Shown here piece after piece: positions 36,526-44,628 of a stretch of DNA of 64,000 nucleotides. Where the stretch lies: the NCBI GenBank assembly GCA_901538445.1, contig LR594584.1:3257586-3321585 (forward strand), read 5' to 3'. The notes beneath the pieces are model-generated. The model was not told the DNA's origin. It ran no database searches and was given only the letters and a program-made list of their open reading frames with translations. This DNA comes from Gemmataceae bacterium (GTDB lineage Bacteria > Planctomycetota > Planctomycetia > Gemmatales > Gemmataceae). Numbering within the stretch: position 1 is the first letter of the stretch; every line of letters starts with the position of its first letter. The position numbers and the translations under genes are program-made.

Positions 36526-37191
36526 ATGTCCGCCGCACTCAAGCTCAGGCACGAGCGCCCCGAGACGTTAACGGACCTCCTCACGCGGCTCGGCGGGGTT
36601 CCGCCCGACCGTGTTCGCACCAAACCAGCCCCGGGAACGGCGACGGAGGACGATCTGCTCAAGGCCGGCAAGCCGATCTGTGAGTTGATCGACGGCGTTC
36701 TCGTGGAGAAAGCGATGGGCGACCGGGAATCCATGCTCGGAACCTACATCGGGAGTCTGATCCTTCAGCACATAACCCCAGACGACCTCGGGGTCGTCAT
36801 CGGCGAGGCCGGGTACATCCGGCTCGGTGAAGGATCGGTTCGCGCACCGGACGCGACCTTCATTCCGTGGGCGGCCTTTCCGAACGGCGAACCACCCGAA
36901 GACGAAGCGTACTGGTCGGTCGCCCCGGGGTTGATCGTCGAGGTTCTCAGCCCGACCAACACCCGGGCCGAGATCGACCGGAAGCTCACCGAGTTCTCCG
37001 CCGCCGGCACCAAGCTCGCGTGGGTGATCGACCCGCGGGCCAAGACTGCGAGGGCGTACACGTCGGCGAAGAAGTTCAAGGAGATCGACGAGACCGGCAC
37101 CCTCGACGGCGGCAAGGTGCTGCCGGGGTTCAAGCTGCCGCTGGCGCAGCTCTTCGCCGTCGGCAGGCCCCGCAAGAAGAAACCGAAGTGA
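36526..37191 (+). CDS. Uma2 family (DUF820) putative endonuclease
   Basis: A 221-residue Uma2 protein, longer at the N-terminus than the one at 12025. Core motifs are CELIDGVLVEKAMGDRES, GSVRAPDATFIPW (Asp), PGLIVEVLSPTNTRAEIDRK (Glu) and LAWVIDPRAKTARAY. The C-terminus is basic (GRPRKKKPK). AGGGGGC precedes the ATG at 36526. It stands alone between an isomerase and an esterase-like gene. The role of the family is unsettled. Confidence 0.9.
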   Translation: MSAALKLRHERPETLTDLLTRLGGVPPDRVRTKPAPGTATEDDLLKAGKPICELIDGVLVEKAMGDRESMLGTYIGSLILQHITPDDLGVVIGEAGYIRLGEGSVRAPDATFIPWAAFPNGEPPEDEAYWSVAPGLIVEVLSPTNTRAEIDRKLTEFSAAGTKLAWVIDPRAKTARAYTSAKKFKEIDETGTLDGGKVLPGFKLPLAQLFAVGRPRKKKPK

Positions 37192-37288
37192 CGCCCCTCG
37201 GGCCGCGTCACGTTGCCGAAGTGCCTCGCAGTTCGCATAACTCGCCGTAAGTACCCTCTCTTCGCCACCCTTACGGTTCGGGTCGGGA

Positions 37289-38008
37289 ATGCACCGGGCG
37301 CATCACCGCTGGTGGAGTCCGTCACTCCACCGCGACATGGAGCTGCTGGAGTTCGGCCACGGCGGCGCACGGGTGGTCGCGTTCCCCACGTCCCGCGGGC
37401 GGTTCTTCGAGTGGGAGGACCGCGGGATGCACCACGCGCTGGCGCACCTGCTGGACCACGGGCACCTGCACCTCACCTGCGTGGACGCCGTGGACGGGGA
37501 GAGCTGGTACGCCTACCACGAGCACCCCGGGGCGCGGGCCTGGCGGCACGAGCAGTACACCAACTACGTCGTCCACGAAGTGCTCCCGTGGACCCACTGG
37601 CGGAACCCGCACCCGTACACCATCCTGACCGGCGCGAGCTTCGGCGCGTTCCACGCCGCGTCCATCGGGCTCCGCTACCCGGACCGGGTGAACCGGGTGC
37701 TGGCGATGAGCGGGCTGGTGGACATCAAGTGGTTCCTCAACGGGTTCCACAACGACACCGTGTACCTCCAGAACCCGCCCGACTTCATCCCCAACGAGCA
37801 CGACCACGCCCGGCTCGAGCAGCTCCGCCGGCAGGACGTGATCTTCGCGGTGGGTAACGGGGACCGGCTCGTCCACCAGAACCGCGAGCTGTCCGGCAAG
37901 CTGTGGGGCAAGGGCGTCGGCAACGCGCTGCGGGAGTGGGACGGGTTCGCCCACGACTGGCCCGTGTGGCACAAGATGGTGCAGATGTACATCGGCGGAC
38001 ATGACTAA
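37289..38008 (+). CDS. Esterase-family alpha/beta hydrolase
   Basis: A 239-residue cytoplasmic protein resembling the putative-esterase family (COG4947/PF00756-like). The start HRWWSPSLHRDMELLEFGHG is typical of this group. The nucleophile elbow reads TGASFGAFHAASIGL (Gly-x-Ser-x-Gly, Ser ~ residue 116). An acid is likely in AVGNGDRLV, and the histidine in WDGFAHDWPVWHKM. It opens a same-strand run of ligase genes. In such clusters the hydrolase could trim or release the ligated product, which is inference. A heptamer inverted repeat separates it from the next gene. Confidence 0.85.
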   Translation: MHRAHHRWWSPSLHRDMELLEFGHGGARVVAFPTSRGRFFEWEDRGMHHALAHLLDHGHLHLTCVDAVDGESWYAYHEHPGARAWRHEQYTNYVVHEVLPWTHWRNPHPYTILTGASFGAFHAASIGLRYPDRVNRVLAMSGLVDIKWFLNGFHNDTVYLQNPPDFIPNEHDHARLEQLRRQDVIFAVGNGDRLVHQNRELSGKLWGKGVGNALREWDGFAHDWPVWHKMVQMYIGGHD

Positions 38009-38011
38009 AGC

Positions 38012-38100
38012 GGTCAGTGGGCAGTGGGCAGTGGTCAGTCAGAGACTGCACTTCCGTGTCTCCTGACTGCCCACTGCCCACTGTCCACTGTCCACTCACC
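38012..38100. repeat. Inverted repeat built from 7-bp units (AGTGGGC type)
   Basis: The left arm (38012-38042) is a run of AGTGGGC/AGTGGTC units. The right arm (38063-38100) is CTGACTGCCC followed by ACTGCCC and ACTGTCC units. Pairing covers about 26 bp or more with alternative registers. It ends 11 bp before the GTG at 38112. It is the same unit family as the repeat at 14362. Confidence 0.85.
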
Positions 38101-38111
38101 GAAGGTGAAAC

Positions 38112-39029
38112 GTGAAGAAGGTCGGCGTCATCGTCGGGCGCGAGTGGTCGTTCCCCCCGAAGTTCATCGACGAGGTGAACCGGCGGGACAAGGGCGTCGT
38201 CGCGGAGTTCGCCAAGCTCGGCGGCACCCGCATGGACGAGAAGATCGCCTACGACGTGCTCGTGGACCGCATCTCGCACGAGGTGCCGTACTACCGGAGC
38301 TACCTCAAGCACGCGGTGCTCGAGGGGGTCACCGTCGTCAACAACCCGTTCATGTGGACGGCCGACGACAAGTTCTTCGGCGCGTCGCTGTGCTCGAAGC
38401 TCGGGCTCGCGCACCCGAAGACGGCGGTGCTCCCGAACAAGGACTACGTCCCGGGGATCGTGAAGGCCGAGAGCCTGCGGAACCTCGTGTACCCGATGGA
38501 CTGGCAGTCCATCGTGGACTACGTCGGGCTCCCGTGCATCCTCAAGGACGCGCACGGGGGCGGGTGGCGCGGCGTGTACGTGTGCCACAGCGTCGAGGAG
38601 CTGATCCGGTACTACGACGGCTCCGGGCTGATGACGATGATCGCCCAGGAGTTCATCAAGTGGGACCAGTACGTCCGGGTCATGTGCCTGGGCCAGGACG
38701 TCGTGCTCCCGATGCCCTACGACACCCACGACCGCAAGTACATCCCGGACCCGAACTACCTGACCCCGGCGCTGTACAAGCGGGTCTGTGCCGACTCGCT
38801 CAAGCTGGTGCAGGCGCTCGGGTACGACATGAACACCGTCGAGTGGGCCATCAAGGACGGCGTGCCGTACGCCATCGACTTCATGAACCCGGCCCCGGAC
38901 ATGGACCTGAACTCGCTCACCCCCGAGTACTTCAACTGGGTGGTCGAGAAGATGGCCGACCTCGTCATCGACCGCGCCCTGAACCCGAAGCCGCAGATCA
39001 AAGAGCTGCGGTGGAGCAAGCTGTTCTGA
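38112..39029 (+). CDS. RimK-like ATP-grasp ligase
   Basis: A 305-residue ATP-grasp protein related to RimK/glutathione synthetase. The N-terminal half gives the pre-ATP-grasp fold (KKVGVIVGREWSFPPKFID). The ATP-binding part shows LGLAHPKTAVLP, GLPCILKDAHGGGWRGVYV (lysine and glycine loop), MIAQEFIKWDQYVRVMCLG and NTVEWAIKDGVPYAIDFMNP (metal-binding acid and Asn). It should activate a carboxylate as acyl phosphate and join it to an amine; substrates are unknown. The GTG start has AAGGTG upstream. It is the second gene of the ligase run. Confidence 0.85.
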   Translation: MKKVGVIVGREWSFPPKFIDEVNRRDKGVVAEFAKLGGTRMDEKIAYDVLVDRISHEVPYYRSYLKHAVLEGVTVVNNPFMWTADDKFFGASLCSKLGLAHPKTAVLPNKDYVPGIVKAESLRNLVYPMDWQSIVDYVGLPCILKDAHGGGWRGVYVCHSVEELIRYYDGSGLMTMIAQEFIKWDQYVRVMCLGQDVVLPMPYDTHDRKYIPDPNYLTPALYKRVCADSLKLVQALGYDMNTVEWAIKDGVPYAIDFMNPAPDMDLNSLTPEYFNWVVEKMADLVIDRALNPKPQIKELRWSKLF

Positions 39030-39030
39030 G

Positions 39031-39128
39031 AGTAGGCGACTCGCTCCGCGAGTCGCGCCCCGGCGCAACGGGGCGACCGGTGAGTTCGTGAGCGCGCCTG
39101 GTGTCACTCACGGAGTGAGTGACCTACT
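39031..39128. repeat. Branched, cloverleaf-like intergenic element
   Basis: The closing stem AGTAGG (39031-39036) pairs with CCTACT (39123-39128). Inside are three hairpins: GCGACTCGC/GCGAGTCGC (39036-39056), CGCCCCG/CGGGGCG (39056-39075) and GTCACTCAC/GTGAGTGAC (39103-39123). It fills the gap between the two ATP-grasp genes, starting one base after the first stop codon. Confidence 0.72.
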
Positions 39129-39142
39129 TTCCCGGAACACCG

Positions 39143-40495
39143 ATGCCCGACCCCATTGCTGCATACCACGACCTGCTGGCCCGCGGCGCGCTGGCGGCCG
39201 ACTCGCACGCCGAACTCGAACGCGCGCAGCAGCGCCGCGGGCTCACGTTCGGGCCGCGGCCCGTCTGCACGGTGCTCCGCCCGCGGTTCCTCACGGTCGG
39301 CCAGTACAAGTTCCTGCGGGACACGGTGAACGCGCTGCTCCCGGCGTTCCGCAAGGTGTACACCCGCGGGCTCGCCGACCCGGCGTTCCGCAAGCAGTTC
39401 CGCCTGCTCCCGTGGGAAGAAGAACTCCTCGCAGTCGAGCCCGGGTTCGACGAGCCGAGCCCGACCAGCCGGTTCGACTCGTTCTTCGTCTCGCAGGACG
39501 AGCTGCTCTTTACCGAGTTCAACACCGAGACCCCGGCCGGGGCCGGGTACACCGACGCGCTCACCGAGGTGTTCTACGGCCTGCCGGTGTTCCAGGAGTT
39601 CCAGCGCGACTTCCACGTCTTCCCGCTGCCGGCCAAGCCGGGCGTGCTGCACGCGCTGCTCGGCTCGTTCAAGCAGTGGCAGGGGCACACGTCGGAGCCG
39701 CCGCGGGTCGCGATCCTCGACTGGCGCGAGGTGCCCACGTTCAGCGAGTTCGTCCTCTTCTACGACCACTTCAAGGCCATGGGGATCGACGCCCGGATCA
39801 TCGACCCCCGCGACTGCGAGTACCGCGACGGCAAGCTCGTCGCCGGCGGCTTTCACATCAACTTGATCTACAAGCGGGTACTCATCACCGAGCTGATCGA
39901 CCGTTGCGGGCTCGACCACGGAGTTGTGCAAGCCGTTCGCGACCGGGCGGTGTGCATGGTGAACTCGTTCCGCAGCAAGATGCTGTTCAAGAAGGCGTCG
40001 CTCGCGGTGCTGAGCGACGAGGCGAACGCCGCCATGTTCTCCCAGGACGAACTGGAGGCGATCCGCAAGCACATCCCGTGGACCCGCGTGCTCGAACAGG
40101 GGATGACCGTGGCCCCGAACGGCACGCCGATCGAGCTGCTCCTGTGGACGCTCGCGAACAAGGACAACCTCGTGCTGAAGCCGAACGACGACTACGGCGG
40201 GCACGGAATCGTGCTCGGGTGGCTCGTGGACGACGAGGCGTGGGGCAAGGCCGTCGCCGACGCGCTCGACACCCCGCACGTCGTGCAGTGGAAGGTGCGG
40301 CTCGCGAAGGAGCCGTTCCCGAGCATCGAGAACGGCGCGCTGCACGTCCTCGAACGGCTGCTCGACACCAACCCCTACGTCGCGTTCGGCTCGTTCACCC
40401 ACGGGTGCCTGACCCGCATCTCGACCGAGCCGCTCGTGAACGTCACCGCCGGCGGCGGCAGCACCGTGCCGACGTTCTTGATCGAGGAACGCTGA
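39143..40495 (+). CDS. Circularly permuted ATP-grasp type ligase (glutathionylspermidine-synthase-like)
   Basis: A 450-residue protein of the second ATP-grasp type in this run. Visible blocks are SQDELLFTEFNTETPAGAGY in the N-terminal half, AILDWREVPTFSEF, then the ATP-site part DNLVLKPNDDYGGHGIVLGW (lysine and the glycine-rich loop) and HVVQWKVRLAKEPFPS. It ends in a beta-rich SFTHGCLTRISTEPLVNVTAGGG with acidic and metal-binding candidates. It is expected to form an amide bond. A GGA lies upstream of the ATG at 39143; the annotated frame could start further 5' in the branched repeat, but the repeat argues against it. Confidence 0.8.
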   Translation: MPDPIAAYHDLLARGALAADSHAELERAQQRRGLTFGPRPVCTVLRPRFLTVGQYKFLRDTVNALLPAFRKVYTRGLADPAFRKQFRLLPWEEELLAVEPGFDEPSPTSRFDSFFVSQDELLFTEFNTETPAGAGYTDALTEVFYGLPVFQEFQRDFHVFPLPAKPGVLHALLGSFKQWQGHTSEPPRVAILDWREVPTFSEFVLFYDHFKAMGIDARIIDPRDCEYRDGKLVAGGFHINLIYKRVLITELIDRCGLDHGVVQAVRDRAVCMVNSFRSKMLFKKASLAVLSDEANAAMFSQDELEAIRKHIPWTRVLEQGMTVAPNGTPIELLLWTLANKDNLVLKPNDDYGGHGIVLGWLVDDEAWGKAVADALDTPHVVQWKVRLAKEPFPSIENGALHVLERLLDTNPYVAFGSFTHGCLTRISTEPLVNVTAGGGSTVPTFLIEER

Positions 40496-40502
40496 TGATG
40501 AC

Positions 40503-40629
40503 GAGTGTTGGGAGTGTTTGAAGTGTTGCGAGTGTTTGGTGGGTATGATTGACGTGACAGGGAGTTGTGCCGAGCGGCCTCCCCGTATCCTCTCCAACAC
40601 GAAACACTCTTCACACTCTCAACACTCCC
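40503..40629. repeat. Inverted repeat built from ~9-bp units (GAGTGTTTG type)
   Basis: The left arm (40503-40540) has units GAGTGTTGG, GAGTGTTTG, AAGTGTTGC and GAGTGTTTGG. The right arm (40592-40629) reads CCAACACGAAACACTCTTCA and so on. The arms pair imperfectly over about 35 bp. The right arm ends four bases before the ATG at 40633, leaving no ribosome-binding sequence. Confidence 0.8.
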
Positions 40630-40632
40630 CCC

Positions 40633-41739
40633 ATGAATGCTCCGTCGCTCACGCTCGGGATCGAAGAAGAGTACCAGATTATCGACCCGGCGACGGGCGA
40701 GCTGAAGTCGTACATCACGCAGATCCTCGACGAGGGCAAGCTCGTCCTCAAGGAGCAGATCAAGGCCGAGTTGCACCAGTCGATGGTCGAGGTCGGCACC
40801 GAGATCTGCCGCACGCCGGCCGACGCGCGGGCCGAGCTGGTGAAGCTGCGGCGGTCGATCACGGGCCTCGCGGGGAAGCACGGGCTCGTCATCGCCGCGG
40901 CCGGGTCGCACCCGTTCTCGAACTGGGAGCAGCAGGAGATCACGCCGTTCGAACGCTACTTGGGCGTCCAGAACGACATGCAGGACCTGGCCCGGCAGCT
41001 CCTCATCTTCGGCACCCACGTCCACATCGGGATCGAGGACCGCGAGTTCCTCATCGACGCGATGAACGTCGCCCGGTACTTCGCCCCGCACGTCCTGTGC
41101 CTGTCCACGTCGTCCCCGTTCTGGAGCGGCCGGCGGACCGGGTTGAAGTCGTACCGGTCGATCATCTTCCGGCACTTCCCGCGGTCCGGCATCCCGCCCC
41201 GGTTCCAGGGGACCGGCGAGTACGACGGCATGGTGGACACGATGGTCCGCACCGGGTGCGTCCCGGACGGCTCGAAGATCTGGTACGACGTGCGGCCCAA
41301 CCACCGCTACCCGACGCTCGAGTTCCGCATCTGCGACGTCTGCACCAAGGTGGACGAGGCCGTGTGCATCGCCGCGATCTTCCAGGCCATCATCGCCAAG
41401 CTGTGGAAGCTGCGCCGCGACAACATGACGTTCCGCGTGTACCCCACGGAGCTGATCGAGGAGAACAAGTGGCGGGCCGTGCGGTACGGGCTCGACGGCA
41501 AGCTCCTCGACCTCGGGAAGCAGAAAGAGGTGCCGGTCCGCGAGCTGATCCACGAGATGATCGACTGGTTCCTCCGCGACGTGATCGACGAACTCGGCAC
41601 CCGCAAGGAGATCGAGTACGCCTACACGATCATGGACCGCGGCTCCAGCGCCGACCGGCAGTTGAAGACGTTCGCGGAAGTCGGCACCACCCGGGCCGTC
41701 GTCGACCAGTTGGTGCGGGAGACGCAAGAAGGTCTGTAA
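40633..41739 (+). CDS. YbdK-type carboxylate-amine ligase (GCS2 family)
   Basis: A 368-residue member of glutamate-cysteine ligase family 2 (COG2170). Motifs are [20 protein letters not shown] (metal-binding Glu cluster), [42 protein letters not shown] (His and Glu) and [15 protein letters not shown]. coli YbdK has weak glutamate-cysteine ligase activity, but most homologs act on unknown substrates. It is the third amide-forming enzyme in a row and probably acts in the same pathway as the two ATP-grasp ligases. Confidence 0.92.
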   Translation: MNAPSLTLGIEEEYQIIDPATGELKSYITQILDEGKLVLKEQIKAELHQSMVEVGTEICRTPADARAELVKLRRSITGLAGKHGLVIAAAGSHPFSNWEQQEITPFERYLGVQNDMQDLARQLLIFGTHVHIGIEDREFLIDAMNVARYFAPHVLCLSTSSPFWSGRRTGLKSYRSIIFRHFPRSGIPPRFQGTGEYDGMVDTMVRTGCVPDGSKIWYDVRPNHRYPTLEFRICDVCTKVDEAVCIAAIFQAIIAKLWKLRRDNMTFRVYPTELIEENKWRAVRYGLDGKLLDLGKQKEVPVRELIHEMIDWFLRDVIDELGTRKEIEYAYTIMDRGSSADRQLKTFAEVGTTRAVVDQLVRETQEGL

Positions 41740-41740
41740 C

Positions 41741-41824
41741 GTTTCGCGTTTCGCGTTTGACGTTTCGCGTCCGCCCCCAGACCTGTAACGTGAACGAGAA
41801 ACGCGAAACGACAAACGCGAAACG
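41741..41824. repeat. Inverted repeat built from 7-bp units (GTTTCGC type)
   Basis: The left arm (41741-41770) is GTTTCGC, GTTTCGC, GTTTGAC, GTTTCGC in perfect 7-bp register. The right arm (about 41796-41824) is the complement, AACGCGAAACGACAAACGCG and onward. It ends three bases before the ATG at 41828. A related half-arm occurs at 51637-51668. Confidence 0.85.
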
Positions 41825-41827
41825 GCC

Positions 41828-42253
41828 ATGAACACCTTCTCCCGCGACGGCATCTCGTTCCAGTTCCCGGCGAACTGGCGGGCCGAGGCCGAGGACACCG
41901 AGGACGGCGGGTGGGCCGTCACCGTGACCAGCCCGGACACCGCGTTCGCGATGGTGTCGCTCCGCCCGGACGCCGGGCACCCCGCGGACCTCGCCGACCA
42001 GATCCTCGACGCGCTCAAGGCCGACTACAAGGAACTCGACGCCGAGAACCGCGTCGAAACCGTCGGCGGGGCGATGGCCCTCGGGCACGACATCGACTTC
42101 CTGACCCTCGACTCGCCCATCACCTGCCGCACCCGGGCGTTCGACACCCCGGCCGGCCCGGTCGTCGTGATGACCCAGGTGAGCGGGTACGACCGCGACC
42201 GCAACGACCCGGTCCTGCGGGCCGTCGTCGCGTCCGTTACGATCGAGGACTGA
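41828..42253 (+). CDS. DUF1795/PsbP-like small protein
   Basis: A 141-residue protein without signal peptide. The pattern FSRDGISFQFPANWRAEAED, then VTVTSPDTAFAMVSLRPDAG and RTRAFDTPAGPVVVMTQVSG, matches the DcrB/PsbP-like DUF1795 fold, in which a small beta sandwich binds ligands or proteins. No catalytic residues are evident. The start follows directly on the 41741 repeat without a Shine-Dalgarno sequence. Position suggests it belongs to the ligase run, though its role there is unknown. Confidence 0.75.
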   Translation: MNTFSRDGISFQFPANWRAEAEDTEDGGWAVTVTSPDTAFAMVSLRPDAGHPADLADQILDALKADYKELDAENRVETVGGAMALGHDIDFLTLDSPITCRTRAFDTPAGPVVVMTQVSGYDRDRNDPVLRAVVASVTIED

Positions 42254-42270
42254 AGCGGGCGTTGTGTTCG

Positions 42271-42333
42271 GTGGGGCAGGCATTCTTGCCTGCCCGTGAG
42301 GCACACGGAGGCAGACAAGAATGTCTGCCCCAC
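42271..42333. repeat. Inverted repeat with self-palindromic arms
   Basis: 24-bp arms (42271-42294 / 42310-42333) with two mismatches, beginning GTGGGGCAGGCATTC. Each arm also contains a 20-bp near-palindrome of its own (GGCAGGCATT..TGCC), so the element can fold as one long hairpin or as two short ones. It lies between the DUF1795 and adenylosuccinate-synthetase-like genes. Confidence 0.85.
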
Positions 42334-42405
42334 CCAGAAAGACATCACGCGGCGTGGGCCGACGCGCACCGCGGACGCGAACGACTAGGGTTGCTCGGAG
42401 AAACC

Positions 42406-43704
42406 GTGAGGCGAGCCGTTATCACCGTCGGGCTGGGGTTCGGCGACGAGGGCAAGGGGGCCACCGTCGATTTCCTCACCCGCGACCTCGGGGCCGACCT
42501 CGTCGTGCGGTACTGCGGCGGGAGCCAGGCCGGGCACAACGTCGAACTGCCCGACGGCCGCCGGCACACGTTCTCTCAGTTCGGGGCCGGCACGCTCGCC
42601 CCCTCCCCCGCGAAGACCTACCTCGGCCCGGCGTGCGTCATCGACCCGCCCGCGATGCTCCGCGAGGCCCGGCACCTCGCCGAACTCGGGGTCCGCGACC
42701 CGCTCCGGCTCGCCACCGTTCACCCCGACTGCCTCGTCGCCACGCCGTGGCTCCGGCTCCTGAACCGCGCCCGCGAACTGGCCCGCGGCGACGCCCGCCA
42801 CGGCTCGTGCGGCCAGGGGGTCGGCGAGGCCCGCAGCTACTGGCTCCGGTACGGCCGCGACGCGGTCACCGCCGGCGACCTTCGCGCGCCCGACGCGCTG
42901 GCCGCCAAGCTCGAACTCCAGCGGCAGCGGGTGCTGCTCGAACTCCAGCCGGTCGCCGAGGCGTGCGACCCGGTCGCGCTCCGCGAGCTGGTGCGCGAGG
43001 TCGGCGAGCTGAGCGCCGCCGACGCGGCCCGCGAGTTGTGCGAGTCGGCGTTCCGCGAGGTCGCCGTTTCGGCCGACGTGCCGCCGCACCGCACCGCGAT
43101 CCTCGAAGGCGCGCAGGGGGTGCTCCTCGACGAGTACCGCGGGTTCCACCCGTTCACGACGTGGAGCACGGTCACCGCGCACCACGCCTGGGAGATGGTC
43201 GAGCGGCTCGGGTCGGAGGCGGTGTCCGTGCTGGGGCTCACGCGCGCGTACCACACCCGGCACGGGGCCGGACCGCTGCCGACGCACTCCGCGGACCTCA
43301 CCGCGAAGCTCCCCGACCCGGGCAACCCGTGGAACGCCTGGCAGGGCACGCTCCGGTGCGGGTGGCTCGACCTCGTGCTGCTCCGGTACGCGGTCGGCGT
43401 CACCGGCCCGCTCGACGGCATCGTCGTGAACCACCTCGACCACGTCGGAACGGGTTTCCGGTTGTGCGACTCCTACGAGGGCGGCGAACTCGTCCCGTCG
43501 GCGTTCCCCGACCTCGCGTGGCAGGCGCGGCTCACGGCGCAGGTGCAGGCGGCGAAGCCGGTGCTCACGCCGGCCGGCCCCGACGACGTCGTGCGGGCGC
43601 TGGGCAGCGTCATGGCTCCCGTCGTGATCCGCGGCTCCGGCCCGACGCACCGGGACCGCCAGAACCTCGGCCTGACGTTCCGCAAGCGGCGTGCGTCAGC
43701 ATAG
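42406..43704 (+). CDS. Divergent adenylosuccinate synthetase family protein
   Basis: A 432-residue P-loop GTPase-like ligase. The family signature is present as VGLGFGDEGKGATVDFLTRD (usual form GxQWGDEGKGKIVD), with GSQAGHNV replacing the canonical GGPNAGHT. Later blocks are HGSCGQGVGEARSY, TAILEGAQGVLLDEYRG, HPFTTWSTVTAH and VLGLTRAYHTRHGAGPLPTH. Canonical PurA joins IMP and aspartate with GTP. The altered motifs suggest a paralog with changed specificity rather than the housekeeping enzyme. The GTG at 42406 follows GGAG. It may belong functionally to the upstream ligase run, making four amide or N-ligases together. Confidence 0.8.
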   Translation: MRRAVITVGLGFGDEGKGATVDFLTRDLGADLVVRYCGGSQAGHNVELPDGRRHTFSQFGAGTLAPSPAKTYLGPACVIDPPAMLREARHLAELGVRDPLRLATVHPDCLVATPWLRLLNRARELARGDARHGSCGQGVGEARSYWLRYGRDAVTAGDLRAPDALAAKLELQRQRVLLELQPVAEACDPVALRELVREVGELSAADAARELCESAFREVAVSADVPPHRTAILEGAQGVLLDEYRGFHPFTTWSTVTAHHAWEMVERLGSEAVSVLGLTRAYHTRHGAGPLPTHSADLTAKLPDPGNPWNAWQGTLRCGWLDLVLLRYAVGVTGPLDGIVVNHLDHVGTGFRLCDSYEGGELVPSAFPDLAWQARLTAQVQAAKPVLTPAGPDDVVRALGSVMAPVVIRGSGPTHRDRQNLGLTFRKRRASA

Positions 43705-43934
43705 CCCTGCGTCCGGCGTGCCGCGGCGGCGTTGGATCCGGCCACGACTTTCAGGAAGGCGAATCACTCTCTCCGGTGCCGGTCACAATTCTCGCGCCAA
43801 CCAGTAAAACACTCGTCGCTTACTCAGAATGGCGAATTGCATTGGACACGGCGGGGGCGCCACATTAAACTTCGTTTTAAGCCTCATCGGCTCTTCATCG
43901 TAGCTGCGCCAAGTCATCCCGACAGAACAGACCC

Positions 43935-44582
43935 ATGCGCCCTCTCCCGCCAGGGTTGGTAGCCTTCTCGGTACTCGCGCTCGCGGGGTGCGGGAGCGGC
44001 CCGGACAAGACCCCGGTGGCCGTCCGCTCCTACGACCCGGAGGCGATGACGCGGTCCGCGATGGCCGAGTTCGACAAGAACGTGAACGGCTCGATCGACG
44101 GCCCGGAACTCGACGCCTGCCCCGGGCTGAAGGTGCTGGCCGCGAACCCCGACGTCGCGCCCGACGGCAAGCTCACCGCCGACCGACTCAAGGTCCGGTT
44201 CGAGACGTACCGCTCGGCCGGTGTGGTCGGGTTCCCGGTCCGCGTCACGCTCGACGGTGCCCCGCTGGCCGACGCGGCGCTCGTGTTCACGCCCGAGGTC
44301 TTCATGGGCGGGGTGACCGACGCGGCGACCGGGAGGACCGGACCGGACGGCACGGCGACGGACTTCAGCGTGGGCGGCCGCGAGCTGCCCGGCCTCCCGC
44401 CCGGCGTGTACCGGGTGTCCGTCACGCGGGACGGGGTCGCGGTGCCGGAGCGGTACAACGCGAAGACGGTGCTCGGGTGCGAGGTGTCCGGCGGGGGCCG
44501 CGGCGGCAACTCCGGCCTCGACCTGAAGCTCGAAACCAAGGAAAAGCTGAAGGCGAAGGACAAGGGCAAGGACAAGAAGTAA
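43935..44582 (+). CDS. Lipoprotein with EF-hand-like loop and carboxypeptidase-regulatory-like domain
   Basis: A 215-residue protein. The N-terminus [18 protein letters not shown] is a lipoprotein signal with lipobox LAGC. Residues ~45-60 ([14 protein letters not shown]) form a calcium-binding EF-hand-like loop. The later part ([20 protein letters not shown] ... [10 protein letters not shown]) resembles the transthyretin/carboxypeptidase-regulatory fold. The C-terminus is a lysine-rich tail. Such proteins often accompany DUF1559 pilin-like genes in planctomycetes, as here (46 bp downstream). The 230 bp upstream (43705-43934) are unusually A/T-rich and hold no gene I can support, probably the promoter. 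Confidence 0.82.
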   Translation: MRPLPPGLVAFSVLALAGCGSGPDKTPVAVRSYDPEAMTRSAMAEFDKNVNGSIDGPELDACPGLKVLAANPDVAPDGKLTADRLKVRFETYRSAGVVGFPVRVTLDGAPLADAALVFTPEVFMGGVTDAATGRTGPDGTATDFSVGGRELPGLPPGVYRVSVTRDGVAVPERYNAKTVLGCEVSGGGRGGNSGLDLKLETKEKLKAKDKGKDKK

Positions 44583-44628
44583 TTCGGTTCCGATCCGATC
44601 GATCATCTCTGTTGCGGAGGTCATTCAC

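Noticed and set aside
41911-42405. Upstream extension of the adenylosuccinate-synthetase-like frame
   Set aside because: It overlaps the DUF1795 gene and an inverted repeat; the GTG at 42406 has a ribosome site and starts at the conserved motif.
43705-43934. Possible small gene in the A/T-rich gap before the lipoprotein
   Set aside because: No frame has a ribosome site and plausible composition; it is more likely a promoter region.
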